Positions 1 to 15,307 of a DNA stretch of 64,000 nucleotides are shown piece after piece. Positions within the stretch are counted from its first letter, which is position 1. Each line of letters opens with the position of its first letter. Made by a program: the position numbers and the translations under genes. Origin of the DNA: Micromussa lordhowensis (lineage: Eukaryota; Cnidaria; Anthozoa; Scleractinia; Lobophylliidae); assembly GCA_964020085.1 (NCBI GenBank), contig OZ026599.1, forward strand, positions 34,365,086 through 34,429,085, given 5' to 3'. Under the pieces are notes generated by a model. That model saw nothing but the letters and a program-made list of their open reading frames with translations, was not told where the DNA came from and ran no database searches.

Positions 1-419
1 TAAGAGCGGTAGATGGTCTAGGTTATAACTTTTCACTTTTTGAGCACTCATATGAGATAATTTTATTATATTTCCAAGGGAAACAAAATTATGATATTCT
101 TATACATGCACATACCAACATCACAGGGGAATCTAAATTCTTATTAACATAATATTTGCATTATTGCTCTTTCATTGCCAAATGGCGATCTTACTTCATG
201 TGATGAAGTGGTCCATCTTCTTAGTACTTCATAAAATTTTGAATGGGCTGCCTGGGACATTTAAATCCTTCTAGAATTTGAAAACTGTAGAACTTAATAT
301 ATAATTTTATTTATATACATGCAATGTTCTGTAAAATAACTTCTATCCAACATGAGTTTCAAAAACGATAGACAGTGCTGGAGAAGGAATAGTATTTTAT
401 TAAACTCATCAACAATAGA

Positions 420-880
420 TGAGCGTGGGCGCTGGTGTCTCAAGTTTGGTGGAGCCGGGCCAAGCTAAGCGAGGAAGGAGGTAACCATGGCAACCCGGAA
501 GCGGCCACCACCCACCAAGAGGCACCGTCACACTGAAGGACTCAGTGGAATACTTACCAACCACACAAAGCTGGAACCAACCCACGGGCGGGTGGGATGG
601 GCGAAAACTGCGAACTAGCGAGCGTGACAGCTAGCGAAACTGACTCGTGCAAGCACCAGACTGCGTGTAAGGGACACCAAGTGCCCCTGCTCGAGCTTGG
701 GCCACCCCAAGCTTTGGGCGCCCGCGAACCAGCTGCGAATGTAATTCGTGTGAGCACGAGGCTGCGTGTAAGGGTCACAAGGTGTCCCTGCGAAGAGCTT
801 GGGCGGCCCCGAAGCTTTGGGCGCCCGCGTACAGCAACGACAGCATGTAGGCGTCATGTATTGTCCTGACTGTTGCTGGA
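420..880 (+). repeat. GC-rich block with 101-bp duplication, TPP2 intron
   Basis: A GC-rich island in an AT-rich intron. CTGCGTGTAAGGGACACCAA at 661 recurs as CTGCGTGTAAGGGTCACAAG at 762 (offset 101). AAGCTTTGGGCGCCCGCG also follows in both. Open frames here are overlapping and low-complexity. Confidence 0.65.
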
Positions 881-992
881 GCTGCAGGACAAGCTTTCTG
901 CCTCCACGAGGAGAGCATTGCTTTGAGGTTAACTTTGCCTAAATTACATTTAGCCACATTATATTAAAGGTTCTTTTATTCTGTTTATTTAG

Positions 993-1785
993 CAAGAGAA
1001 ACTAATCAGAGAAGACCTTCAAGCACAGGTGGAAATGCTCACCAACCTTGATAAAAACTACTCTGACACAGGTCCTGTGTTTGACTGTGTTGTGTTCCAT
1101 GATGGACACACATGGAGGTAAACATATGTAATCATGGCAATTCTAAAAATACTCTAGGAATACAATCACGTACATGTATATCATTTTTTTTACTTAAATG
1201 TGTTGTAAATGCCATCAGCCCTGTTTTATATCATAGTATAGTCTTTTTTTAATTAATGTCTTGTGCAGTATTTGCATTTGCTTAAAGTATATTAGGAGAA
1301 TTTTTGTTTCAGTGAGGATTGTGTTAGTCAAATTAATGTTAGTGTGAATCAGAAGATACTAGCAGTGCTATTAGACAATTAATCATATCTATAATGATCT
1401 GTGATCTATCTGTGATTGGTTCTCCGCGTGCCTATTTGTCATGTAATCGGCGCATGATTATGTGGGTGTCCAATTACAGGTGTCCGATTTGAACTTTTTG
1501 TAATCGAACACCTGTAATTGGATACCCACATGATTTTTACGTCAATTACTCGCGCTTTAATGGTTTCCTTAGCAAAATTTTCTACAGTTTTCAAAACTAC
1601 ACTACAGATGTTTTCGCTCAAAAGAAGTTCTCAAAAGAAATCTTTAATTTGAAATTTGTTATAGATACGATTAATTAGCAATTGGACTTTGTGTCGTACA
1701 ATTTAGGGAGTCATTGTGCTCGTAATTTCAAATCAGCCTTGTGCTTCGATCGCGCTCGTCCGATTTTGAAATTACTCGCGCGATA

Positions 1786-1829
<44 letters not shown>

Positions 1830-4800
1830 TCTGGATACCAACATTTATACATAGTGTTGGCTTGGTTACTAGGCCACTTACATGTAGGTTTTAAGAAGGC
1901 TAACTTTACCCTATTTTGTGGTCTCCATTGCATGTCAATTTGTCCAGTAGTAATTAATTAAAAAATACTACTTCACTTAGTTACTGTAAATTTGCAAACT
2001 TAAAATGAGTCTCTCGCCTATCAGATTTTAAGAAAACTCAACCTTTCTGCACCATTAACAGGGCTTGTGTTGACACATCTGAAAGTGGAGATCTGGCCAG
2101 CTGTACTGTGCTGTCAAACTACAGGGATTCTGGACAATATGCTACATTTGGAAAAGACGGTATTGTATAACTGTTAGTACATGTAAATAGTAAATAAAAT
2201 ATTTATAACCCACTGTTGGTACCATAGTGGTTTAGGCATGATCAGCATGCAGAGACATAAATGTTTTGTAGCTTTAGCCCTTTGCGTGCTGTACAGGCCT
2301 ATGCAATAAATTACAATAGTTACTTGTATTTTTAATTAAGGGGTTTCTCTTTTTATGTACTGTTGTCTAATCTATGAGCAGAGATGAACATGTATGCCAA
2401 GACTAAGTTCTAAATTAAAAATAATGAAACCTTAAGATTAACATTCTTGTTTAGCAGGTACAATAAGATTAAGCAAAAAATTGAAAAAATATTTCTGACT
2501 TTACAGTGAGTTATTCTTCTCATATTTTTTAGATTTGTTCAACTACAGCATCAACATTTTGGAAGAAGGAAAAATACTCTCTATTGTTGCCAATGGAGGT
2601 TGGCATATTTTTAGATAAATCTGTTTATGACTGTTTTGATATTAAAGTTGATTGAATATAATGTCTCTAAATAGCCAATATAAGGGGGTACCCCCTGGAG
2701 GTCTGTAGTCTGCAGTCTGCAAATGTCATACACCAATTGTACAATAGGGGGTGTTCTCATCTGTGTTATCGATTGGGGGCGCCATGTCTGGGGCGTTATA
2801 ACATACAGTAATGTCTCTGTCATTGTACTGCAGGTGCTCATGGCACCCATGTGGCTAGTATCGCAGCAGGTTATTGCCCAGATGATCCAGCACTGATCGG
2901 CGTTGCTCCAGGGGCTCAGGTGTGTTGATAGTATTATATCATCTTTAACATGCATTTAGTCAGCTGTCTGTGTTGGTACAGCACTGCAAAGCACATGTCC
3001 CCTGCAATTCTTCACAAATGGTAGGTCTTTGTTTATCTGTAACATCGTTCTATCTTGTTACTTACAATGTACTTTTAGTGTATAGCAACGCAAGTGGCAA
3101 GAACTACTGCTGTGTTTTAACAGCACCTTACTATGAAATAATTTCCCCCAGGTTCTGTCAGTGAAGATTGGTGATACAAGGTTACAAACAATGGAAACCG
3201 GAGCTTCCATGATCAGAGGGGTATGTAGATTGGCTTTCTGTGTGTCTGTTTCTGGTCCCTGTCTCTGCTTAGTGTTCAGCTACATGTACATGTATTTAAT
3301 TGAATAATCTTTGAGAACGTTGTTTTTAGTTGATTGCAGTTCATCAGTATAAATGTGATCTAATTAACATGAGCTATGGAGAGGCAAGTCATTGGCCTAA
3401 CTCAGGGTGAGGAATGGTTAATTTTGATTTTTCAATTTTTTTGTGCTACATGATCATTAGCCAGAGCTCTTTGTGGTTACTGGACATGCTGCCAAAACAC
3501 TGCACTTCATATATCTATGTTTACACTGGAAGGTGCAGTGACCTCATAGTTGGTGTGCTTGTCTCCAGATCGAGCAGTCCGGGTTTGAGCCCTGGTTTGG
3601 ACATTGTGTCATATTTTTGGGCAAGACACTTTACTCTTGCAATGCCACTCTCCACCCAGGTGTATAAATGGGTACCGGCAAATTTAATGCTGGGGATAAC
3701 CCTGCGATTGACAAGTATCCCATCCAGGCGGGAGTAGAAATACTCCCAGTCGCTTCATGCTACAGAACCTTGGACAAGCTCCGGCATGATGCGCCACCTG
3801 GCTTGTATGCAGACTTTACCTTTATCTACCATGCTAACACTGCTGTCAACAAAATCTGTTTTAATAATAACAAATCTGACTACTTGTCAAGGAAGAGCTG
3901 TAGGTTATATTGTTTCATTAGTTTTGTTATTCTAAGTGTGATTCATGTGTGGCTTATTTCTTGTCCATCGTCCTCATATTTCAGACGTATTATTGACATG
4001 ATGAATGAACTTGTGGATAAACACAAAGTGATATTTGTGGCCAGTGCTGGTAACAATGGTCCTGCTCTCTCCACTCTTGGATGTCCAGGTGGCACTGCAG
4101 AGTCTCTGATTGGTAAATTCAAAACAGCATTTTGTTTACTAGTATTAAGTAAGATAAAGTGTCTCATAAAGACGAGAAGGTTTAGTTAAGATTACATAAA
4201 CGGTCTTCATTTGGCGCGAAAATATGCTGGGATATCTGTTCTGAGAAGTGAACAGTTTTCCAAGAGTGAAGCTCGAGGAAAACTTTGAGCTTCAAGGAGT
4301 TCACAGGTCTGTCCAAGGACGAATATGCGAACATATTTTCCTGCCAAATGGAGGCTATTTTGTTTATTATCCTTCAAATATTTTTTGCAACATGTGCAGT
4401 GGGGAATATCACTCGGATAATCCCCAGTTTAGCTGGGGCATGTTTAGACCAGTTGTGTTCAAGCGAAAATGTTTGATGAATTATAAAACCAGATATTGAT
4501 TGACAATTATCAAATAAGGTGGAGAACTTGGAAACAAGATCGTGTTTGGCCCTCTCAGTTGTGATAAATATGCAAAGACCAATGCGGTTTGTTCACAATG
4601 CCCAAGAATTCACCCAGCAGACTAAAAGGATGCCTTTTTCTAGTCATCAAGATGTCATAAAAAAAGCCATCATCAGTACAAGAGCTAGCCTCAAATGCAC
4701 TTACCGGTAGTTTGTCTTTAACATTAGTCGGCTGAGAACAAGTACATGTAGGCTAGAGAAATCCTTGGTAGTGAAAATCAACTCTCCTCATTGTAAATTG

Positions 4801-7800
4801 ATTGAGGCAACTTGTATGGAATGTACATTGTTTGTTGATGTTTGAGAGTTATGTGTTGAGAACTGCAACCCCATCTGGATGTTGTTGAAAACAAGTACTT
4901 GTAAATATTCCAGATCAATTCAAGTGATGGTTTTTGCACAAAAATAAAAGAAACCAGGTACAAATCCTAAGAGAAACCAAAAAAGCAATGACTAACTCAA
5001 CTCCCTGCAAAGACAGGGTGGTGTTAATGGTAGTGTGTTCTCACAGTACAGTACCTTTGCAACACTAGGCTATTACTTACACTGCATTCATATTGTTCTG
5101 ACTACTACCTATCAAACCAAAGTTGTGTTGCGAAGCTATCAGCCACCATTATGATCATAGTAATCAGGGTTACTGTAAGTTATTGTTTGACTTTTCAGGT
5201 GTTGGTGCCTATGTGTCTCCAGACATGATGGCTGCTGAATACTCATTGCTTGAAAAACTTCCAGGAAATCAATACACATGGTCCTCGAGAGGTCCCACGT
5301 AAGGAGCCTGTGTCTTCATATTTTTTTCTTGTGCAAGGCAGGGTGTGGCCCAACAGTCAGTCAGCTGAATTCCAGGAGCTGCATCCTTGGGCGAAACAAT
5401 GCGTGTCAGCTAAATCTACAAATCGGTGGCTCCCACAAATTTGATACCTGGGGCAACCCTGTGATGGACTTGCATTCTATCCAAGGAGGGGGGGGGGGGG
5501 GGGCAGAACCAGAGATGAGCATTGGCCTGGTAGACCACTAGGCTTGAAGACCTACACATAAAAAAGCCCTATACACCTAGATTAAGATGTTTGGGCGGGT
5601 CAAACTGTTGTGTTCTTGGGCAAAGCACAGCACTTTGTGCTGCCCAGCAATTCCTCGCCCAAGAATTTAAAGCAGTACTGAAATCTGCTTGGAAGACATG
5701 ACAAACTGTGGGTTACCTGGAGCCATCCAGGGGGAGTGCCAAATCTTCTTACTAGTTGTTTTCTGCTACAGAGTTAAGCACCTTTCTTATCTTTTGTGTG
5801 TTATCTTCTTTTCACACATGCAATTGCTTGAACTGCCATTAACCCAGTTATATAAACTAGTAATAATCATAGATTAGAGAGTGCGTTCGATGTCACGAGG
5901 GTGGTTGTTTTTGGCAAGTTGGTGAGGAATTGTTCTTACAAAAATGTGTGGGGGTGGTAGTGTGTTGTATTATGCATTGATTAATATTGTGTCCTAGAAC
6001 TTGGATTCAATTTTTTTATTTTGCAGTGGCCTGTTTTTTGTTTTTTTTTTGCCTGAATTGCAATGTAATATTACATTTCAATTATTGAAAATAGGAGATT
6101 TATTGCAAGATAACATTAGTTTGTTCAAATGATTTATAACACAAGTTTTCTTTAATAACAATAGAGTGATAATAGTTGTAACTATTAACAGAACGGTGCT
6201 GTCATATAAGCTTGGAGAAGTGTGGCTGCAAGTTACAGTGGTAGAATAGTTATTGTTCAATGTTGTGTGATGTGAAAAGTACAATTAAAAGGATTGGTAC
6301 AAATAGTTCAAGTTGTCTCAATGATAACACAAGTTCTTGACAAAGAACAACAGTAACACTAACAAAAAAGAGCAACAGGATGGACACTTATTGTTGCTCA
6401 CTGAGATAAAGATACTGTAATGGAAACTGTCAATATTATTTTAACAATATTGAAAACAGAAACAAACTTTAGGCAACTGTACAAATGACAAATTTGACTG
6501 CTCAAAGTAGCATATATGGAAAAGTCCTTTTATGTTATTCTCTGAAGTCAATTTCAATGGCTTAGATAAAGATACTGTAATGGAAACTGTGAATATTATT
6601 TTAACAATATTCAAATTTAGGTAACTGCATAAATGACAAATTTGACTGCTTACAAAGTAGCATATATGGAAAAGTTGTTTTATGTTAATTTCCGAGCTAC
6701 ATAACTCGGTGAGTTAATTTTCTGACCACAAATCATGGCCGTTTCCCGAGCTACACAACTCGGTGAGTTTGTTTTCTGACCACAAATCATTGCCATTTTC
6801 CGAGCTACACAACTCGGCGAGCTAATTTTTTGACCAGAAATCATGGCCGTATTTCCGAGGGACACAGCTCTGTGAGTTAATTTTCTGACCACAAACCATG
6901 GCCGTTTACCGACGCCGAGCTAAAGAATCCCACAGAAGGTGTTCAAATTCACTTAGGACTAAGAAGCAGTTTGTTGCCTTAGGCGAACGGATTTGAAATC
7001 ATACCGTCAACTTGCAGCTTTGTTTTCGCACCTGCAGTCATACATACTTCCCTAAGGCATCGATAAATGTCAGCAGCAATGGTTTTTAACCCCATGATTT
7101 TCAAATTGAAGAAAAAAGGACAAAATTTACCACTTACCACGTTTTTCCTCCAGCGAACGATCGATCGCAAAACAACGACCTACGCGAGACAAACAGGTCA
7201 AACAAGCCCAGGCCAATCTCGATTCCAGGCTCTTCTCCTCCAAGACCGAACCACACCTTGAACGACGACAAAGAATTCTAAGAATCTCGACTCAAAACCG
7301 TATTAGGAAGCGTTCTACGAATGCAATAAGCAGTCCACATTATGTACACTCCCCTTCTTGTCTAGTATGGAATGACTCAGTAAAGTCAATGAAACATGGA
7401 AAGGTGCTAGTTAAGTGAAACAGAAGATTGCAGAATAAAAATGTCAGTGCCATTAATAACCGAACTGGTCTCTCATGTGTAACTTACAGGACAGATGGCT
7501 CTCTAGGTGTCAATATAAGTGCTCCCGGTGGTGCTATAGCTGCCGTACCCAATTGGACACTCAGAGGAACACAGTTGATGAATGGGACATCAATGTCATC
7601 ACCTAATGCATGTGGAGGAATTGGTATGAAGACTACAGTGAAAAATAGCATCCATTCTAAATAATAATAATGATAATAATAATAGCTTTATTTAAGTGTC
7701 ATATGTATTTAGCACTGTTGTGCTAATTGGGGACACTGTAAATAAACAACCAAATATTTCAAATAGAACATAAATTGTTAAGAATCCCAACTGGTGGGAG

Positions 7801-10800
7801 GCTGACCAGTTGGCTATTTACACAATGCGGTCGAGGAGTTGAACTCGGGACTACTGAGAACAAATCCAAATAGTGGTAGGGTGAAGGATTTGAACCAGGG
7901 ACCTCCAGATTTCAAATTTAGCGCCCTAAAACTTGGTCACACCACCTCCACAAACTAAAGATAGTTTGTGGAGGCGCGGTGGCCTCATGGTTAGTGCGCT
8001 CGTCTCCGGATTGAGCAGTCTGGGTTTTAGCCCTGGCTGGGGACATTGTGTTGTGTTCTTAGGCAAGAAACTTCATTCTCTCAGTGCCTCTCTCCACCTA
8101 GGTGCATAAATGGGTACCAGCAAACTTAATGCTGGGGGTAACCCTGCGATGGACTAGCATCCCATCCAAGGGGGAGTTGAAATACTCCTAGTCGCTTCAT
8201 GCTACAGAAACCCTGACATACATGTAGGTGCCAGTGTTGTGGACCACTTGGCTCATATACAGACTTTACCTTACCTTTCCTTACAATACAATTTGGTTTT
8301 ATCAACTGATTTGAGATTCGAAAGCTAACCAGCTAACTAGCTAGCTTTCGAATCTCTTTACGGTGGCCAATTCACGTTATCAACTCAGTTGATAAAACCA
8401 AATTATCTTGTAATACTCCCCACCAACGCAGCACCGCAGTTTCTTTAGAAGCTTACCCCCTTTCCTTACAATAGTTTGTGTACATTCCCTAACCCATTCA
8501 GTCTAAAATGATTTTTTGTGTGTGTCTTTTGTTTTCCAGCACTTTTGCTGTCTGGTCTTAAAGCAAATAGCATTCCTTACTCACCTCACAGGTAAGACTT
8601 ATATTATTTTTTTCCTTCTCTGTTTTATTCGTATTTAAATATAATGCTAACAAGTTGATAGTCATTTGTAGCCTTTTTCAACACACGCCTCTCTTTTCAC
8701 ATACGAAGACTAAGTCATTCTTTGTATATGTTGTAGGTCAAAATGAAATTCAGGTTCAAATGATTTTAACCTAGTTTGATTCTCACTTTCCTTTGTCTTT
8801 TAACCCTAATTATTCATGATCCATGAATAATTAGAATTAATAGACAAAGGAATTTCATTTTAACCTGAATTTCGTTTTGACCTACAGCATATACATGGTT
8901 AGATACAATCTTTATATCATGTTGTTTCCTCTTTTGAATGAAGCTATTGTACGCCCTTTAAAGTAACCAAAATGCACTCATCTGTCTACTCTTTTAACAG
9001 CATTCGCAGAGCACTGGAAAATACAGCACTACATGTAGAAGGTACATAGTGACATGATTGTACTCATTTATTTTTAACTTCTAGCATTGGACTGTCCCCG
9101 ATAAAGATATGCTCTAAAAATGGTGTTTTTGTTAACAAGCAAAGGTTTTTCTCCTACATGGTCTACATGTGCATTTGCAGGGGTTTCAACAAGGGCCAGG
9201 CACTGGGTGAATTGACTGGCTATGAGGGCGATTTTACCTGCCCAATTTTGACCATTTAGAAGAAAGCTTCTTGTTTTGCCCTCCTGTGAAAACCAGTTGC
9301 CCTCCTGCTGAAAAACATTTTAAATGAAACTCCTCATAATGACGAGAGAATGCTCATGGGTTTATAATATGATGATAAATGTCGTACTCTCTTTCGTAGT
9401 CATTATCTGGGGATAACATAAGTTGTGTGGTAACTCATATACATGTTACATCTGCAAAGGTGTCTATGGTGTTAGATCTGTACTTAAAAGAAAACTTTTC
9501 AATGCATTTTTACAGCCATAAGAGTAATTACATCTATCCTTAAAATGAAAAGAAAGTTGTCATTTTGAGATGTTCAATGTACAGTCAAAAAATTTGAAAA
9601 TCGCTTTTCACTGATTGAAAAGTGTAACATTCCATGAAACATGAGTGAAAGTTTGGGGGAATTAGAAATGCTGTGGGAACACAAGCCGTTAGACAAGTGT
9701 TTTTTCCACAGCTTTTTCGAGTTCTCCCAAACTTTCATGAGTGTTTCTATAACTGGATATAAACACGGAGAACACATTTTCTATTTTTATTAGAAAATAC
9801 TGCAATGAAAAAAAGAAAAACAACTTGTTTACATGTACTTTGATTGTCAAAATGTAAATTCTCTTTGCTTGTGCCATCACTGCGTTAACAGCTTCTGCTA
9901 ATTCTGTGTTTCTATAGAGTTATAGGAACAAGATTTGAAACCAATCAGTGTGCATATTTACATACAAGTAGGGCTATTTTCTTAACTAATTTCTTCTTAC
10001 TTTTTTGCAGGACTTGATAGACTTACTCAGGGACATGGCCTCCTTCAGGTATGTTAGGGACCTCTTGTAGCAAATATTGAAAATGTCATGTTTTACGATA
10101 ACTGCAGAAATTCTCGCGCGCTCATTGGCTAGTTTTTATCGTCAATATGCGGACAGACACATGAATTTGAAATTCGTACGACACGTCAGTGAGTGAGAGT
10201 GGGCAATTCGACCATTTGTTATCGTAAAAAAACAATTGATGTCAGTTTTTAATGAGTCTGTCCTGTTATTGACAATGAATTTTGTCATCACATTGTCAAA
10301 GTAGTCGGCGGACTACTTTGACAATGTTACTTTGCAGTGCTACTTTGTTGCATTGTTACCACAGCTACTTTGACAATGTGATGACGAAGTTTATGATCAA
10401 TAACAGGACAGACGCATGAAAAACTGACGTCAATTTGTTAGTTATCTTTCTAAGTCAATTTGTATAATATTTCAGATGAAACAATGTGGTCACACACTCT
10501 GTGCTATTTAACAATTATTCCATGAACATGCGTTGGATTTGAGTTGGCCATAATCATCTCATATCCAACAAGTGTGAGTGGAATAATTGTTTTATTAAAA
10601 GCGTCCCCAAAATATAGAAAACTAAACTAAAACAAAACTAAAAGCACCCCAAAAAGTCATGTGTACGCTTACCACATTTGCAGAGTATGTTATAATGGCT
10701 GATAACCCATCCAGTGAAAATTCTTGAATTTCATTATCCAATGATTCAATTTTTAATAATGACAGGTAATTCTTTGAATCTTTGTCAGTGATTGTATGCC

Positions 10801-13800
10801 TTACAGTGCAATATTCCAGTTTTCAGAATTTCACTGCAGAGTTGAACAAGTTGTTTTTTTTGTATTTCTTTTCAGGTCGACAAAGCATTTGACTTTTGCA
10901 GTGAATTTTCAAGTGTTCCTGAAAGAGATGTTAGATTTCAGGTGAGCCATACTTGCTTGTGATCTTTGATCGCATCATACAGTGTCTCTACTTCATAACA
11001 AACATCTACCCTTGACTGATGGCACATACATGTATATTTCACTGAAACTGGCCAATCAACGGCTGCTGTCTACCCTGTGCAAATTATACCTTGAACCGTG
11101 GGGAACGATGAGACTAAAATACTGGCATACACGATGAGTCAAAGGAACTGAAGGCTGCCTTTGACATAGGAATGTACAGAAACAATCCAGTTTGTCTGTG
11201 CTTATGCAAACATTATTCTACTATAAGGTTAGATTATCGGGTTGTCTGCATGTCTTGCGGACCTATGATTATTTTCAAACATTGGAATAAGATATGTTAG
11301 GGCGACAGATTACTTATTGAGACAACCATTTATTCATAATCAAATGCACTATTTACAGAAAGCTTTCAATCTTTCCACTTTCGTTTAGTATGTATTTTAA
11401 ATTGAGTTTCAAGCTATTCCTGTGACATATTTTTTGTTTTCTCAGATTTCCTGTTCTGGCGGTAAAAGAGGAATCTATCTCAGAGAATCTCGTCAGTCGT
11501 GTAAACCCGTCAGTGAAAGTGTGTCTGTTACCACAATCTACAATGAGGACGTCGGTGAGTTGAGGCCGGGGGTGGGGGTATGCGGTACATCTTTGAGCAG
11601 GGGTGTACTGTTGGGATACTGAAAGCCTTACCCTATACTAGACCATGATTCAGCTTGATTTTGCAACCCTATTCTAGACTAGGTACCAATCATAGACTAG
11701 CTATTTTCAATGCAGAAATTTTATCACTATCGTAGTCCAGCATACGCTAACTAACCCAATATCATACAAAGTCACTTCTGAGTTCCGAGTTTCATTTTCT
11801 GTTAAATAACCCCGGGTAAAGGACCCCATCTTAGACTAAATTATACCCTATTCTAGACTAAAACTGTTTGATTTCTATACCTTATCCCAGACTAAACTGC
11901 CTTAAAAACCATACCCTTGGCTTCACGGTGGCACCCCCATATAGCTTATATATCATTGTGGGAGGAATCCCTGCTCCGGGAGTATATGGAATTAATGAAT
12001 TTAGATAACAGAGGAATAACCCCATCCTGTGCATTGTCCTGAATGTTTAATATTTTATTTTTCTCCCATTACGACAGCTAACGATGAAAAACTCAACCTC
12101 AATCTCCGCCTGAGCTTGGTCAGTTCTGTGTCCTGGGTTGCTGTGCCGGATCATCTTGTCCTCATGAACACAGGTTTGTTCGTGTTACTGTGGTGTCCTA
12201 AAAGCTGCCAGAAAATTCATCTGGCCGTTTTATTTGGGAAAATTCAGTAAACAGAACTGCCGCCAAGAAATTCGGATAGAGCGGCCTTTTAGAGCGGTTG
12301 TAAAAGCAAAACTAAAGCAATCACTCTGGCCAATCAGAACAGACTCAGGCAGTACAGTGGACCAATCAAAATTCAAAGTAATCATATGGGGCTGACGCAT
12401 AGCGCGGGAGAACGCGTGCGAACGCGTCATGATTGGTGTTCGTTTTACTAATCTGATTGGATGAAAAAAGTGGCGCGAAATCTTTGTGCCAATCATGTAG
12501 CGTAGTAATGTAAACCAATCACTCAAATGAACTCCGCTCTAAACAAGCAAAAGCATTTTGGGTTTTATTGTTGACTTGTGAACAGAGCAGTCGGTTAAAG
12601 AGATTAGAGCGTCTGTTGATGTGTTCTGTCAGTGTTAACTTTCAAATAGTTTTGTCAACTGAAGTTTACTCCATGGACATTTCTTTCAGTGCGCAATTTC
12701 ACTGTGAAAGTTGATCCTCGTGGTTTGCCACATGGTGTTCACTATGCTGAGGTAATTGGTTTTTTTTGCTATTTATGAGCCGAGTGAAATGCAGTTACCC
12801 AGGAGAGTCTTAACTCTCGTCAGCTTCATTAAAGTTCGCTGTTTACAATCCGTGTTAATCTTCTTCATCCTTAACCATCCTTGTTCCTTTACGGTTTATT
12901 AGTATCTCGTGAGTGTTTTGCTATGTTAGTTAACTATTATTTTCAGGTTTACTTTAGTTCTAAGGTAATTTTGTATGTGCCAAAGTAACTCAAAATACCT
13001 TGACAGAGCTCCTTTGAATTGTGTTCTTGGCCGGGCAAGGCACCTTACTCTGACAGTGCCTCTCTCCACACAGGAGAAGAGTGGACACCGATGAAATGTT
13101 AGCCGGGAAACTTGACAGAACACTGGGAATTTACCTGCGTTGGACCCTTCCGGGGGGGAGGGGAAGGGATCTAGCAATACTCCAAGTCCCCAATCATTGC
13201 CTAGACTGATTCTTTACTCTTGAGACTGTCCACGTTTGGAGCTTGTTTAGGTTTTCTTATTTCCTGACGGATCAAAATTAATAAGCGTGACAGTTCAGAA
13301 GGGGGGAAATTCAAGGTGTCGGCATTCTATTCACCTGTGCGGTTGTGAACTTTGTAATATAGATAGAACTTGGTCACGCAATAACGGTAGAGATTGTTTG
13401 TTGCGTATTGCGAATACACTGACTTCCAGGCCAGTTTGTAGGAACGTCACTCAAACAGACGCACATTTCATTGTTAGCTTGTTTTAGCAAGTTCCTCCGA
13501 ATTTGTTTTAGGTGTTCGCTTATGAGATCAGCTGTCCACAGAGAGGACCTCTTTTCAGAGTTCCTGTTACAGTCATTAAACCAAACAGGTGATCACTGCT
13601 ACGTTACAGAGGAAGATTTAGGTTATGTGATGATACTATGAGACCATTGCAATCATTTGTTGTGTTTGATTCTAGTAAATAGTTAAACAAGAGGAGCTGG
13701 AAAGTTTATTTTGAATGTTTTATTAACTAGTGTAAGTGATGAAAACCATTACGTGTACGAGATGGAAGAGGTGAAATTCAAACCTGGACAGGTCCACAGA

Positions 13801-15273
13801 AGTTTTGTTCACGTCCCGGAAGGAGCAACGTGGGCAGGTAATACAGGTCACAGTGATAAGTGTTTTACAACATACCTTTCGGTAAATACCGAGTTTGTTT
13901 CCTTCACATGCCACGCTAACTGGAGAAGCTCCGGTTGTAATGCGTTAAAACTGTTTTTGATTCCGTTAGTTTACGTTTTCTTTGCTGCCGTTTTTGCGTT
14001 GTCATGCAGTGCGGTGCGGTGCGGTGCGGTGCAGTGCGGTATAGTGCTTGACAACCCAAATAACGGCTTAGTTTGGTTTGTCATGCCACGCAATCTCATT
14101 CACGTTTGCTGCTTCAACTGTTTTTTTCCACTCACTATCTCTGAGATTTGACTCTCCGCTTCAAGGTATTGCTAAGGTAATGTTTGATTGTGTTTTTTTC
14201 GTTTCTGATCAACAGAATTTTCAATATCGTCGCTAGAAAAGGAAGTCAATGGTCGCTTTCTTCTTCACGCTATACAGTTATCACCTCTGTCGTCATACAA
14301 GGAACACGAGTACTCACAATATTTTAACCTTACCCCACTGGGAGAGAAAACCTTGAGTTTTGCAGTGAAGGTAACAACATTTTATTTAAGTCCTAGTTTA
14401 AAGGATTGCGGCTTTGCCCCTCGACAGACCATCTATGGGTCTCGCATCACTTGATGTTGATCCTATCACCGGAACAATTTTCACTATGTCCTGCGCAGAG
14501 ATCTTCTGGTGAATCTCGTAACATCTAAACTAGAAGAGTCACTAGCCAATCACTAAGGGCGGTGTATGGTGGAGAGTGGGAGAAAACATGGGAAGCGTTA
14601 GAAAACGTGTAAACAGTTATAAAAGGGGAAAGCTTGTTACCAATAGCATCTAGCTGTTGCAAGCGCAGGAAAACTTGTAGCGAGTGGTAATCGTGGGAAA
14701 ACATTAACCAATGGTAAGCGCGTGGGAAAACATTAACTAATGGCGAGCGCAAAAAAAACAGCAACCAGTAAAATGTAAGCATTAAAATGTGCTAGTCAGT
14801 CGCCGGAAGATGTGTAACCAGTTGCAAGTGGGAAAACGCGCCCAAGGCAAGTTCTGATTGGTTTTCCGGCCGTGACCAATTTTGTTTTTTTAAATTCGCC
14901 TTTATGATATTTTTTTTAATTCTTGTCTCATAAGGGTGGCGAGACGTTAGAATTGTGTACAGCAAGATGGTGGGCAAGTTTAGGAGAGTGTGCTATCAAA
15001 AGAAGCGTGACATTTCACGGAGTTACACCTAGCGAAAGAAGCATAACATTGGTAAGTACATCACTAATTAATAATTAACAATTATTCACTGAAGTGGAGG
15101 TGAATAGTGGTGGATATATCCACCACTTTCACCGACACTGAGGTGAATAATTTTTTTAGTGTATACCACATAAGCTGAATAACTAGGGGACCAAAGAGTA
15201 ACTTTATTTGTGACAGTATACCGACAAAGCGAAACAAGAAGCCATTTTGTTTTTCTTCGGCTGCTCGGAGGTG

Positions 15274-15307
<34 letters not shown>

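Noticed and set aside
542..556. U1 snRNA start (AATACTTACC)
   Set aside because: Only the first nine bases fit; the rest does not resemble U1.
597..869. 90-codon open frame (+)
   Set aside because: Lies in the GC-rich duplicated block, with similar frames on the other strand and no domain.
3668..4189. 173-codon open frame (+)
   Set aside because: Starts in SINE family A, crosses TPP2 exon 7 and runs into the next intron. Only 3985-4112 matches TPP2.
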